From Balanoglossus misakiensis (taxonomy: Eukaryota > Hemichordata): DNA of 64,000 nt. Numbering within the stretch: position 1 is the first letter of the stretch; every line of letters starts with the position of its first letter. The stretch spans positions 5,766,001 through 5,830,000 of the forward strand of contig CM082580.2 in assembly GCA_040954595.2 (NCBI GenBank), in the 5' to 3' direction. Of this stretch, positions 21,724-34,672 are shown piece after piece. The notes under the pieces are model-generated. The model was not told where the DNA came from. It made no database searches and saw only the letters and a list, made by a program, of their open reading frames with translations. A program made the position numbers and the translations under genes.

Positions 21724-24700
21724 TTAATACATCGTGTCTGTATTGGACCCCCTCGGTTTTTTTATCTTTTCCAAATTCTTCGTTATCAGGTCGTACAGCG
21801 ATGACTGCAGTAAATAGAAAGAGAACAAGGTTGAGATTTAGAATTGCACCCACATAATGTACTATGGCGTACATACCACGTACAGAAAATGCATTTTGGA
21901 CGTTAGCGCAAGCTTGTATGCGCTCCTAGATGTTCTATATGCGAATTAACCCGCCCCTCATCTTACTCATGAATATTGGACCATATTGGCATTGTATGCA
22001 GTATGAAAGTTCCATTCCTTATCGACAGGCACAGCGACTGCCATAGAGTCTAGGTTGAGATCAACAACTTCCTGCTTTTCATTCAAGTCATATGAATATT
22101 TTTCGTTCGATTACACCTAGTCAGACCCACGGCCAGACAACTATCATTCTGTGTCTGAATTTTTGAGTCTGAATCAAAAAAAGACACCCAAAACCTTCCA
22201 CAAAGACAAACAATTTGCTCACGTAATGATTTCTCAGTTCCAAGAGCACGAGTCGCAGACTGACGAACTCCTTCTCGTCCAGTTCGATAATTGTCTGTCT
22301 GTAGTCTTCTACGTGAGGGTACTTGGCTACTTTGGAAACTATTTTGCCTCTGGTGATGAAGTAGCGCGACACCTGGTCCAAGTACGACGCTGCCTCGCTC
22401 TCCACCTGTCGGATTTCACTCAACGTATCTTCCTGCAGTGGAGGAAACAAACAAACAAATCCACCGTTAAAGGGACAAAGTCTCTCTCTCCTCGCTGCCA
22501 TTTTTCCATTAATTATGTTTGATACAAGACACCATTTATGTTATTCTACATGTGAATATATAGTGAATCAACGTTCGACCACACACAACTTCCGTCCCGT
22601 TTGTAGGATATGAGAGAAAAAATCTTGCCAAAATGAATAAATGGTAGAGACGAATTATTCATTTTGGCCAGTTTTTCACTCTTGTCTCTACAAGTGGGAT
22701 GGAAGTTGTGCGTGGTTGAACGTTGATTCACTATATATTCACATGTAGAATAACATAAATGGTGTCTTGTATCAAACATAATTAATGGAATAGGGGCAGC
22801 GAGAGAGAGACTTTGTCCCTTTAAACTTACAGACTGTAAACCGGCAAATACAGCAGAAAAACATCAGTTTCAACACTACCATCCTTCCTCTTTTCAATAA
22901 AATACACTTGCACCAGTTATTACGTGGACATTTCACATACCTGGACGGAAACTCCAAAATTATTCCCGTCTTCAATTTTTGGTATCGAAAGCTGAACCCA
23001 CATCTTGATGAGGTTGCACTTGTCGATGAGGGTGCAGATGCTCGGTTTTAGCGTCGCCACCATTCCGAGGATATGGTGATTACACGGTACAGTACCACCG
23101 GGCAGACTGATCACTTTCGTGCCTGACGTGGACGCAAGCATGAAAGAGAAACAAGTCATTGTCAATGACACAGTCCACGCTGGGGTAAGAGATTACAGAT
23201 TCGGGGGAATCATTATGGAATGAAACCAGCCACGGCAGGGTTGAAAAAAAAATGGCTATGAAAATGGTTCCAACAAAGTATTGATTAAACTGGCACTACT
23301 TTCTAGTGAACCACCATATTGCATTGACAAATTAGCATGCATCGTACTACATTGTCCTTGTACCAAGTCTGAATGGAATTCAATGGTTCTTGACAACAGT
23401 GAAAAAATTATAACAACATGGCTACCCAGTAGCCACACTGGATTGTATCACAAATTAATTGATGTGCATGGGTACACATCATGGTATGGCTGAACTGTTT
23501 GGTAATTCTGAAATTCTTAAACCGAAAATCATGTCAGGTCGTTAAGTCAGCTTGCAGTGGATAAATTAATTGTGGGTTTAACCGTACTAATAGTTCAAAT
23601 GATTCACACTTTACCCTGAATACTGTCATTTTCCTCGACCTTTCTTTTCTTCAGCGGCGGATTTCCCTGTGGAGATAAATAAAATACGACTACACTCAAC
23701 TTCAGTATCTGTAAAAGACACCTTTAAAGGTATACGGTCACCTATGGAAAATTAGCTTATAGTTACCATGGCAATTTGAGATCTAGCCAATCACAGATTT
23801 ACAGTGGGTGGCACACGCGAAAAAAAGAGCGCCAGCATATGTTCTTTAGAATGCCCAAATACTCCATTTCAGCCATATATGGGCGTATGTAAATTGGGGG
23901 TGACTGTATACCTTTAAGGGAATTATTAGAACACAATGTTCAATTTGACCTGACACCACACTCCTATTGGGATAAACTAAGTGTAATCTCAGTCTTACCT
24001 CATGACTGTTGATAAGTACGGGATCTGGTACAGGAATGTTCAGTTTCACATTTATTTTGCTCATATTGCTCATGCTGAACATTTCCCCCTGACAAGAAAA
24101 ACAAAACATCAATAAGTTGTAACAGCCAATTATTTGCACTCTTACAAGACTCATTAGCAAACATTTGAGACACAACAGCCGATTGGCTTATAGCAACGGT
24201 CGCTGCAACATACTAGCCTAAAGAAACACCTTTGACAATATCTTCTCTTGGAAAAATTTTTCCACTACAATGGCAGTTTCAACATTGTTATTCAACAAAA
24301 AACAGCCATGTGTAACTTCAAAACGTTCCAGGGCAACAAATGACAGGCCTTCTCAGATTCCAAAATTATAATTGAACAGGAAATTTTATCCTGAGATGTG
24401 CACTTACCTTGGACATTTCATCCAATTCTGTTACTTTATTCGGAAAGAATTCCATTACTTGCTTTTCTGCCTGTAAAGGAGAATGCAATTGAAATCTGAA
24501 AAATATCATGAAATCAGAAAATGATTCCTTTTGCTACTTTTTATAAAATATGCACCAATATACTTCTTATTTGCCAAGTTGTGTTAAAGTTGAACCACAT
24601 CACCATACTGTTACATGTAAGAATGATGGAATTGCACCAAGCTTAGGTAGTAAAACAAGTATTGTTTATGCACTGTTCTAAATGAAATTAAAAAAAAGAT

Positions 24701-25597
24701 CCTAATTAAACATCTGTTGTTGAGTTCGACTTGTAGATTAGAAATGCCAGAAACAGAAATTCATGATTCAAACACTTACTCAAACACATGTGTTTTCCAT
24801 AAAACTCCCCAAAATTCATACTCACCTCTGCGAAAAATTCATCTTTAAATTTTGCCATCTGTGGAAAAAATTAATCTGTGTTAATGTATTCTACCTGTGA
24901 AGTTTGAGAGTACTAGTATATGGTTGTAGTAGACAAAATTGGAACAATCAAAAGAACGCTTTTATACATCAAGAGACCAAGTGTTCGAAGGGGCAATGGA
25001 TTTTCAAACTGCTATGGTTATCGATGTCACTGCATTTGTAGTCTGGAATTTGATGTCTGTCTGAACACTGGGGGGTAAGGATTTCATTTATTTGCTTGTT
25101 TGTTTCCTTATGTATTGATTTGTTTTTATTTATTATGTCGAATGCACTTAACAAACAAACAAGTAAATAAATAAATTATTGGCAGTCAGTGTGTGGAGTG
25201 ACCGTGCATGTACATAAACACAAGCAGTTCTTTATTGATTGTGTTTATATAGACTTATAGACTTGCAAATGGTACATTTCTTCCGGTGAGGTGTCTGGTC
25301 ATGTAAATATAAATAAACACATCTGTCTATTCACATGTCGCACAATCTCGAGCCATAAAGCCCCGGCGGTAAAAACGAGCCAGTGTATCCAAAGAACTGT
25401 GATCCAAACAGTGTCCCTGTGAATGTAACATTTCACAGATCACACGAAGATGTGTACCATGGATGATTGTATACACATCCGGTTTGGTCCACGGCCCCAC
25501 GCTTCCAGATGTCCTGGCAAAGAAAAGTGATTCATCTTTCAACTCAGCGTTCCGCTTTGGTCTTTACCTTATCGACTTTGTCTTCTGCCATTCCCAT
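21724..25597 (-). CDS. psme3: Proteasome activator complex subunit 3 (PA28-gamma / REG-gamma)
   Basis: Eight exons, minus strand: 25568-25597, 24826-24858, 24408-24470, 23999-24088, 23615-23666, 22941-23122, 22223-22432 and 21724-21804. All are GT..AG and phases close, giving 246 residues (human about 254). The protein forms a heptameric ring that caps the 20S proteasome in the nucleus and stimulates ubiquitin-independent degradation. Family hallmarks seen: PVPDPVL in the N-terminal half, a basic nuclear-localisation-like PLKKRKVEEN (about residues 76-85) in the linker, KMWVQLSIPKIEDGNNFGVS covering the activation loop, then VESEAASYLDQVSRY, KVAKYPHVEDYR and ISLRL-like EFVSLRL helices. The C-terminal TDTMY ends in the Tyr that docks in the 20S pocket. 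The last exon is short and 400 bp away, easily missed. A second in-frame ATG opens exon 2. A palindromic MITE sits in the intron at 22433-22940. Confidence 0.93.
22467..22824. mobile_element. Palindromic TTAA MITE, copy 1 (psme3 intron)
   Basis: About 355 bp, bounded by TTAAAGGGACAAAGTCTC and its complement. Almost the whole element is one inverted repeat, with a short non-palindromic centre near 22640. A second copy lies at 45360-45714 in another gene's intron. TTAA at both ends fits a piggyBac-like or other TTAA-targeting family, but TTAA could also be part of the terminal repeat. No coding sequence. Confidence 0.85.
23724..23916. mobile_element. Short MITE 'GGTATACGGTCACC', copy 1 (psme3 intron)
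   Basis: About 193 bp with imperfect terminal inverted repeats, TTAAAGGTATACGGTCACC at the left and GGTGACTGTATACCTTTAA at the right. A second copy in opposite orientation is at 34479-34672, and a decayed third is near 49966-50080. All share GTTACCATGG and a CCATATATGGGCGTATGTAAATT block. It lies in a psme3 intron. Confidence 0.8.
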
Positions 25598-26850
25598 CAA
25601 CAATCGCCCCCTGTACTAGCACGGTTTTAACGTGTAGGATCCAACACCACCGGCGACTCTCCAGTCTTTATGTATGTTGCAATGTGCGCCAATTTTCCAA
25701 TATCTGAATATTCACGAGGCATGCCCTTTGACCTCCGACCCCGGCCGCGGTCACCCGATGAACGTGAGAGGCGCTGTTTACAGGAGTAGAGATGATGAGA
25801 GAGAGAGAGAGATGCAGAAAAAGATGATATGTGCTAAGAACTCAGATGTCCACAGCGACGAATCCACACAATTATGGCGCAATATGTGGTGCGTTGATCA
25901 GGTAGTATTATTACGTTGAATGTTGATCTATGTAGCGATGCCGACGAATGATTGATTTAGCTAGGCTTTCCTCTTCGACTTCTCGAGATGCGATGTGTCC
26001 ATGATGGACCCGAATTGCCCCAATAAAAAGAGAAAATGGGACAAGTACTGGGCATGACAGCGTCTCCTTGATTATCGAAAACATGTGTGAAAGGCGCCGT
26101 ACGAAACGCACCTTCCAGTACTTCTTGTTCTATCGTGCATCGGCAGTGCGCGACCTGACACCGTATGTGGCCGGGCGAATCATCGATTGATCAATGCCCT
26201 GTATGCGCTAGGCACGGGCAGGACGTCAGCCACCGACCGCGGGAGTGCCGTGCATGAATGAATATACGTCAACTGTCACACACTCTGCTGACCTCCACAC
26301 AGTACATGTATTACTAGTCCCGCTCGCAACGTGCCCTACATTCTTGGTGTTATGTGTCCAGGGCAGATGTTTTAACTGCCGCAGTACAGCCAGCGAACAT
26401 TTCGCCATGTCAACCAGTACAAGTAGACGTCAGTGAGGGTAGGTAAACCATGAAAGTGCCCTTTCTCTATCTCTCATCGAAACTTAGGCATTTTTCTGCT
26501 CTTGCGTAGAACTTTTGCTAAATCAAAACATGGGAAATGTGTAATGAATAATGTGTACCATGTAAATCGTTTATGCAAATGTAAATTTATTGGATCTTGC
26601 AAACACTCTTTTTATTTAACATTTTTTGTTGTTGTTAGGATTAATATGTCTTGTTTTTCACGATTATGGCTACAGAAATACATGGATACCTAAAATCTGA
26701 CCAATCACAGCTGCATGGTAAAAAGCGGATCATTGCATGAGATACACTGAGAAACGACACCTCTTTTACATGTTGAATAAATGGGCATGTGTAAATTTTA
26801 GGTTACTATACACCTTTGACATACTATATACTTTGCTTTTGTTTCTACAG
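25598..26850. other. Upstream region between psme3 and the CHSY-like gene
   Basis: Divergent intergenic region of about 1.25 kb. A (GA)n run lies at 25797-25812. The GC content is higher near 25610-26230, which fits a shared promoter area, but I see no clear TATA box. An acceptor-like ttttgtttctacag ends at 26850, so a 5' exon of the CHSY-like gene may lie in this stretch. Confidence 0.4.
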
Positions 26851-26898
26851 TGCATATGTTTTACCTATCACACCAGCAGCTACTCTTGCAAAGTGAAT

Positions 26899-29077
26899 AT
26901 GTTCGGAAGGCGCAGAATGGGTTGCATTGAACTGCTGAAGCTGCTGACGTTTTCAGTGTTGGGTTTCTCAGCGAGGAGCTTGTTTGACACGTTGGGACGA
27001 CAGACACTGCGCCCAAGCTGTGCAGATTGTCAAGTCACCAAGTGTGCAACACTGAAACCGGAGAGCGTGGACAAGCTGCAAGGTCACGACCTTGCCAGGA
27101 CTCGCAGCGGCGACATCCACGAGGATTTCAAACCAAAGACGATGTATGAAATGCTCCGATGGACTTACTTCACCGAGAAACACGTCTATGAGAATCTGGA
27201 TGACGACCCGAGAATCGGTCTGATAGGCAACTACAAGCTGGACGTCCAGGACATTTTGTCGCAGGCCATGGCGATCGTCGCCAGCCACGACCCCGACCCG
27301 TCGCGGTACACCTTAAACAGACTAGTCAACGGATACAGACGTGTGGATGCTCTGAAAGGGGCCGAGTACATCTTGGACCTGGAGGTGAAAAATTCCGTTT
27401 CGAGGAGCCTGGAGGAAAGGAGAGTGTACCTGGTGAAGCCCTTCGGTGAGGTTTCCAGTCCGCCAAGACCGTTTGGCGAGAAGTCAGAGACGGTGAATTT
27501 CATCATATCCGTCTCTGGACTCACCGATCGATTTGTGACGTTCATGGAACGATACGAGGAGACGTGTATCAAGGGCGGCGAAAACACCAGCCTCCTCGTT
27601 GTCCTCTTCGCCGCCGACACGGCCGACGAGCAGATTGCGGTGGACGACGTCAAGAGTTTAATGCAGCAATACCAGGAAGATTACCCATCCGCTCTGATAA
27701 CGTACATCGAAACCACGGGCCCGTTTTCTCGCGCCGTTGGGCTGGATGTCGGAGTCAAGCAGTACCCGAAGGACGCCCTTCTGTTCCTGTCTGACATCGA
27801 TGTCGACTTTGACGCGGGTTTTCTCAATCGCTGCCGGCAGAACGCAGTGTACAGACAGCTGGTTTACTTCCCGATTGTCTTTTCCCTTTATGATCCCCAG
27901 CTTATTTATCAAGATGCTGAAGTACCAGCTGAGCCAAGCAAAGACATCAACAAACATAATGGTGTGTAATGCTCATCACTAATGATTGTTAGTGTAAATG
28001 CCACCCAGGGGCCAATTAGTTCAGGGATTTTTACATAGCTTAGGACAGTCTGTGTGGGTAATAGTTAGTTATAAGTTAGTAGCAAGCCTAAACTTGGGAC
28101 CTTCAGTGAGGATAGACTGGAAGCGGGTATTTACAGCTGAACTACCGGTAATATTTTTATAGCGACTGTTTCAACATCTCTGTGGGATGCAGAAAAGTAT
28201 GGGACAAATGCACATTAGATTTATACTTGTTTGTATTAGCCAGGCCCCTTACTCACCTTCATCTGTATCCAGCCTCTAAGAGAAATGAAATCCACATCAT
28301 AGTTTGCAAGTATCACCATGACAACATCCATATTGTCCCATTTACTTCCCTGACACAGGTTTCTGGGTTCACTATGGTTACGGCATGGTTTGTCTGCATG
28401 CCCTGGACTACCACATTGTTGGCGGTTTCGACGTGACGATACACGGCTGGGGTGGAGAGGATGTGGACCTCTACAACAGGTTCATCAAGAGCGACATTAA
28501 GGTGAGTCTCTGCCTTAGATAGGTTTTCACTTTGTGCTAGGGGGTCAAATCACATTTGCCTTTGTAAAGTCATCCAACTCAGACTTTTCACATTTTTTAT
28601 TTTTTTCTGTTACAAAGTACATGAGGTTTCAGAATGACTGAATATGGCTTTAGCTTAAGAACTCCCATTTCTTAAACATGGTTAAAATCAGCCATCTTGA
28701 AATTGTGTCGACCATGTGAGATTTTTATCACTCACCTAGGTAGCAAAACCCTGTTTAAGGTAGGGAGAATTATCCAGGGTTCTAAACGTGCTGGAAGTCC
28801 CTGGAAAGTTTTGTTATAACAGATCAAGACTTTTGTAATAAAATGCTTAACTACTCAGTTGCAAGAAGAAAACTGAAACATAGCACGTTCACTTTGTATC
28901 TCTCAGGTCTTTCGATCAGTTGACCCTGCTCTGACCCATCGCTACCACCACAAGTCATGTGACCCACTTCTCACTTCAGATCAGTATCGGATGTGCGTCG
29001 GGGCTCTGGCGGAGTCCATTGGGTCCAAGTCTCAACTCGCCAGGAAAATGCTGGGCCTGAAAGCGCCCAAAACGTAG
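26899..29077 (+). CDS. Chondroitin synthase / chondroitin GalNAc-transferase-type glycosyltransferase
   Basis: Exons 26899-27961, 28359-28501 and 28907-29077 give 458 residues; junction phases are consistent. Residues 9-26 are a hydrophobic signal-anchor typical of a type II Golgi enzyme. Matches to the CHSY/CHPF/CSGALNACT C-terminal domain include NGYRRVDALKGAEYILDL (144-161), VNFIISVSGLTDRFVTFMERYEETC, TGPFSRAVGLDVG, the metal-binding DIDVD (299-303), YFPIVFSLYDP, and GWGGEDVDLYNRF (384-396) with the WGxED signature. A CHSY-like C-terminal stretch (HHKSCDPLL..QYRMC) follows. The domain transfers GalNAc from UDP-GalNAc to chondroitin. Length is shorter than CSGALNACT (about 530) and far shorter than CHSY (about 800): there is no N-terminal Fringe-like glucuronosyltransferase half. 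The start is my choice; the frame is open 54 codons further upstream, and an acceptor at 26849-26850 makes an unseen 5' exon possible. I leave the gene symbol blank because subfamily is unclear. Confidence 0.85.
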
Positions 29078-32000
29078 AAAAATGTCACCTTTTTTACCAC
29101 CGTTGTTTGGGTCGACCCATGCTATATGCACAGGTGAGGTTGGATCCACTCATGGAGAATTGGTAGTGGAAGGGTCTATTTGTAAGATACTTGAAATACA
29201 CAAACACATACCTTGGGTACATCTTAGGTAATGGTCAGTGCAATGTAATTTCATAACACATTGAATGAGCGCAGTGTTTCATATGTGGCATGTTAATTAT
29301 ACCTCTATCAAGGTGTGGACTGCCATTCTGAATAACACTTGACCCCCCCCCCCCACCCCCTAGCTTATTTCATTGCATCATTTTGATGATTATTTTAATC
29401 TGAATCAGAAGTTTGTCTCAGGACACTGGTAACCAGCTGATCTTTGACTTATTTTTGTGCATATTAAAATCCTACAAATGTAACTACACATTGTTTTTGG
29501 TACACCTTGTAAAATGGCCACCACGGTGTACTACAGAAATATTGTATTTTTTTCATAGAGCTTTATGATGAGATGCGATGTGATGTGATGTGACGTGATA
29601 TGACGTGATGTGACGTTATGTGATGAGATGCGATGTGATGTGACGTTATGTGATGTGACGTTATGTGACGTTATATGATGAGATGCGATGTGATGTGATG
29701 TGATGTGACGTGAAGATAAATTTGCCTAGCTTACCGTGTGCACCTTTAATTGCTTTGGTACGGGGAGAGAGAATCCCTGTCCACTTCAGTTTTACATCCG
29801 CTAAACCGTTTCAGTTGAGTACGTCATCCGGCTACTTGTAATCGAGCTGTTTTTGTATGTTTTTTTACGGCTAGGAATGCGATAAGTGTGGAGAAGTCGA
29901 GGCTGTACATGTCCCTTTCAACACACTAAGCGTTGGCCACGTTTCTGCTTGAGCCTCTGTTTTTTGTCAATAACGCAGGTAGTCTTACTAATTACGTGTT
30001 TTTTTAGTATTCTGATCGTCTCAGGTCGTGACTCCTAGTCCTAAACGAACAGGACTACATGTGTTCAACACATGTATTGTGTTCATACATCGAAATGGTG
30101 AAGTGTTTCTTTTTTATATTATTCCCAGCCGAAGTGGTTTATGGTTTGTGTCGCTAAATTAATGTTCATCAACCGATCATCAGGGTACTTTAGTTATCTT
30201 GGACGGGCTTTTTCCTCTTTTGAGAGATTTGTGACCCTCAAAAGGGTGTTGCATGCATCTTTTTTATGACATCCCTTTGAAAGAACTTCTGTCAACCGCC
30301 ATGGGACAATTTCATTCACAAAGGAGGAAATCACCCTTTGATCGAGGACTGTGGGAAGATTGGAACTGCACAGGTTACCATGGTTACCGTTGATCGATTC
30401 TCAAGGACAGGTCAAGCCGACCTGGACTGATGTCGACTTGCTGAGTCCGGGTTGTCAGTCTAGACTCGTAACTCGTCGAACGCGATACTAAATTATGCCC
30501 GGAAAATGAAAACGAGGAAACTTAAGCTTGTCGAGTTGCAGCTGTTTTTCCCGCTATTGGGGATAATTTTACTTTTTTATGACTCAAAGGATGGATTGCC
30601 CGCAAAGTTAAGTGATTCTAACGTTTTGAAGTAGGACATATTTATGTGCCGTGTCCCTGGCTTGTCTCAATTCTTTATTAACCCTTTTCACCACAATGGT
30701 TTGATCCAAATCTATTGCTTTCTATGGTAAAGTTGGATCTCTCGAAAGGAAATGGGGGTGAAAGGGTTAAAGGTACCACGGCACTCACTTTTGAAAGTAT
30801 TTGGTAATTTCATGTCTGTAGGGAGATTCATCAAGTTTAAAATGCTTCCTTGAAAGGGGGGTGGTGTTCCACTTGGAACAGTCGAAATTTCAGACGCACT
30901 GTACTGTACAATTCCAAAGCACCATAAAATGTTTATAAATTACCTCAACGCACATTCACAGATGTTTGCAATTTTCCACTTTTCCCTCGTGAGTGGTGTG
31001 AGAACCTGCAAGGGCACAGTCATTCTGCTTAAGTCGTTTCCAAATTCCATCCTTCTTTCCGAATGTATCATTTACCCGTTTTGTGCAACTTATTTATCTC
31101 ACAGATGCTTTAATATCAAGAGATGTTAGACTTCATTCCGTTTAGGTTCCTTTGAATTTTCATAAATTACCAACGGGGAATAACTTTAGTATGTGTTTCT
31201 GTGTGTATCAGAGTTAGACTACAGTCATTCCATTTCTGGTGAACCCAGATTTGTTGGGAATAGCAACTATCCGTTCTAACCTCATATCATCAACAAGCTC
31301 TTGAATTACAGTGTCAGTCATCCAAAAAAGAAAAGAAAAAAGTTTTCTCACACCCCCATCCAAACAGAACCAACATTAAACATTCAGTATGAGTTAATTG
31401 CTCAAAGATGTGACAAAAACGGTGCGTATATGTCAGCACATGCCAAGATAACGTTTGTGTAAACTTTGGCTAGTATTACTGTTGGCACAAAGCTGTGTTG
31501 ATTGTCAGACACAGCAAGTCCAGCGATGCAATGTGTGTATGTCTTTCATCCACGACGGCCCCCAACAACTTGACCTCTGACCTTTTGCTTTCTTCCGTGG
31601 GCATGTGTTCGTTGAAGTGCCTGGGAACAGGCGAGGTACCACTGTGTCATTCACCTTGAAAACAATTTAATGTAAGAAAAGTTAAAGTAATAAAGTATTG
31701 TTTAGTCTGTGGTTGAATCTGATGAATGTACAGCGTGGTAAATGTAATTGTAGGGTCTGCTAAACAGAAATAAAGAGTCTATTGAAATATTGTTGAAAAA
31801 TATCCTTTGATCTTTGAGATAGCATACATCGATTTTTGTGTGTCACAAGCCTATACAAAATGTACTTGATATTTTTTAACAAAATATTTTGAACAGGCAC
31901 TATATTGGGCTTTCGTTCACAAAAGGGGAGCTATGTACAGTCTTGCAAACCTGGATTAAGATAGTTGCATCTATGTTGTAAGTGTCAATTTCTTGACAAA

Positions 32001-33900
32001 ATGTTTACGCTGAGGTAAATACAGCTACGTATATTATAATCAAGTAGCAGATAGGATCTCAAAAATGCGTGATGTCCGTCTAGGCAAGCTTTAGTTTTCT
32101 CTTAGTTGGGGCACAAACCCCACAAACGCTAGAGATGCTGTGATTTACAGTTTTGCTAAGACTAGCCCACTTGTCGCTTGGTGAAATTTAGTTTTTATAA
32201 AGATTCTTGGACATCTCGTTATATTTATTCGTTACTTTTCGTGTGCCCCGCTATCTCAGGCATGACGCTACTCGTTCACTCCACACACGCTATAGAGACT
32301 CGGAAATTGTTTCTAAATTGTTTTAATTATTAAATACTTAAGCCAATAGACTTGGGGCGAGTCTAGGCTTCGATGTCTGTTTTGCTGTTCCACCAGGTTC
32401 AAGTTGAAAACAGAACTGACTTGTGAGGGGCAATGACGCCCCCCCCCAAAAAAAATAACAATTTTAACGGGTTTTGTTAATAGGAAAATTTTGTTTTTAA
32501 CCAGGGAGATCCGTACGTACTTCATCCAGTGCCACGTCTTCGTGTGTAGTCTGACGCGGTAGTTTTGATTATCGATGGTTTTTTGCCGTCAACAGTAGAG
32601 CGAGATGTAATACTGTGAGTCTTGGTGATGATTTAGGCCAACACCAAACCCATGTCATCGATGCGGTGTGGAATAAAGGAACTGAACATTTTTTTTAGCC
32701 AGATGTGTAAACGTTAAACCGCAGTCCCTCACGTGGTTAACCACGACGATTGATATTAAGGTCTTGTGTTTACGCTTGCGACAGATTGCTCTCACGCTAT
32801 CTAAACCATTTACAAAAAGTTTGTGGTCATTCTGGATTATTAACCCGCAAGTATTGAGAGAAGTCAATCTGAGGGAGCTTTCAGTTATTATGAGGGGTGG
32901 GCCGGGAGAATTTGGGAGGGATACACTTTACGTATACATGACGGGCCATCCCCCATTCCCCCCCCCCCCCGCGACCAACCCACCCCCATGCATAATAACT
33001 GAACACTCCCTAACTAGTGACACCATTTCGGTTTCTTGGCTCAGTGCGTGCTGGCTATAAAATTGAACTTAAACGTATTTGTCGCGTCTCTATCTTGAAG
33101 CTCGGCTATTATACGTGGTTTGGCAGATTTCTCTAGATTTAAGTGCCGTTAGAATTTGACTTGCGCGCCTGGCGGTTGCGTATTTCGTTGGAATTGGTAA
33201 TTGGTAACTTTCGCGTTTTCGCGACATGCAGTGAAGCTTAAAGATTACAAGACGTTTCATGACATCGTTTTAACGAGAAAAGCAAGAAATTTCGTTACTA
33301 TCTGAGTATTAATACTTGGATTCTTTTTTGTATTGGCCGTACTAAAACTGAAAATGAACAATTTTAGTAGAAATTGTTATGAAAGTGCACACAACTTCGC
33401 AGTTTTGACACCTCTGCTGATGTTGCGCTTGTATCACCCGGAAACGCGAGGAATCTGAGAACATGCCTCCATGCGAACTCAAAAGCAAGTAACAACTGCT
33501 GCGGTACTGATAATCTATTAAAATATGAGAATCTTTACAAATGTACCGCACGATGAGAAACTTTTCTTCGCAGACAGGGGCACCCGGGTCAGATCTATTC
33601 CCGGGCAAATCATGCGTATCGTGATTTTAAAAACATATGTAGGTCTGCGAGGATTTTTTTTGCACACAACTGCGCCCGTCCATCGAGAGAAGCTTCATCT
33701 AATGATATAAAGTAAACACTATGTCCCGTGCTTGTTTTTTTTTAGCAGAGCCACTTGCAGCTACCATAGAACAAAAGTGTGACCTACTTAGCGCGAGAGT
33801 ACACGAAAAGAGCTGACTCAGCACTTTACCCCCGTAGTTTAGACCTAACTGAAAAAGGACGAGAACTGAGTATTTTTAAAGATGTTAAAAATTCGTTGAT
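29078..33900. other. Gene-poor region downstream of the CHSY-like gene
   Basis: Probable 3' UTR of the CHSY-like gene near its start, then about 4.5 kb with no convincing exon. A canonical AATAAA lies at about 31769. C runs lie at 29342-29355 and 32441-32448. Short open frames here show no recognisable motif and normal noncoding composition. Confidence 0.5.
29566..29712 (+). repeat. TGATG/TGACG minisatellite
   Basis: About 145 bp of five-base units (TGATG, TGACG, CGATG, TTATG) arranged in higher-order blocks; the block GATGAGATGCGATGTGATG recurs at about 29569, 29622 and 29677. It lies in the 3' flank of the CHSY-like gene. Confidence 0.9.
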
Positions 33901-33903
33901 GTG

Positions 33904-33935
<32 letters not shown>

Positions 33936-33946
33936 GGGGGGGGGGG
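33904..33946 (+). repeat. (CT)n / poly-T / poly-G simple repeat
   Basis: Twelve CT units are followed by about nine T and eleven G residues. Pure simple sequence. Confidence 0.9.
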
Positions 33947-34173
33947 AGTTCTGTAACTATACTTCACCATCGACGTGTGTATTTACACGGAACAAAACAA
34001 CATAAGCTACTGAACTCCGTTGTGTGCTCATTTTCCGCGGGTTTCTGCAATTTCGATACACAACGTGTTTTATGTGGACTGGCTATAGCAGATGCGCCAG
34101 CGTTTGACAATGCAAATAGCGTCTGCATACCAGCCAACTTTATACGGATAAAACTGCGCTCTGGTGTAGGTTC

Positions 34174-34285
34174 AATCTGATTAAAATCAGATGTAGGGAA
34201 TGGCGACGTGGTTTTTTATGCTGTCGCCTCACTCTACATAAACAAAACCACGTCGCCGTTCCCTACATCTGATTTTAATCAGATT
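34174..34285. mobile_element. 112-bp foldback element with 11-bp flanking direct repeat
   Basis: Arms of 42 bp (34174-34215 and 34244-34285) are complementary with one mismatch; ATCTGATTAAAATCAGAT at the outer end is itself palindromic. The element is flanked on both sides by GGTGTAGGTTC (34163-34173 and 34286-34296), an 11-bp duplication. A 9-11 bp target duplication suggests a Mutator-like MITE. No coding sequence. Confidence 0.8.
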
Positions 34286-34478
34286 GGTGTAGGTTCTGCC
34301 AAATATATCCACTTTTAAGTGTTCACGGCACAGGTGGCCAAATATTGTGATTGAACTGGGCGATCAAGTTCCGCGGACGAGGTCAGTGACCTCCACTACC
34401 ACCCGGTGACATTCGACTGTCTGTCAAAGCCAAGATATAAATGCTGTTCGTGCCATTCCCATGTGACACCGATGCACT

Positions 34479-34672
34479 TTTAAGGTTCACGGTCACCTCC
34501 AATTTACATACGCCCATATATGGTTAAAATGGAGCACTTTAGTGTTCTAAAGAACAAATGGTGGTGATCTATTTTTTCGCGTGTGCCACCCACTAAAAAT
34601 CGGTGATTGGCCATATCTCAATTTGCCATGGTAACTGTAGCTAAATTTACATAGGTGACCGTATACCTTTAA
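34479..34672. mobile_element. Short MITE 'GGTATACGGTCACC', copy 2 (inverted)
   Basis: Same family as 23724-23916 in the opposite orientation: it ends with GGTGACCGTATACCTTTAA and contains CCATGGTAAC and ACATACGCCCATATATGG. Unlike copy 1 it lies outside recognised genes. Confidence 0.8.

Noticed and set aside
21383-21874. 163-codon minus-strand frame
   Set aside because: It overlaps the last psme3 exon but reads another frame; the true exon is 21724-21804, which ends in TDTMY and a stop.
29342-33000. Homopolymer C/G runs as functional elements
   Set aside because: Simple sequence with no flanking structure; no evidence for more than slippage.
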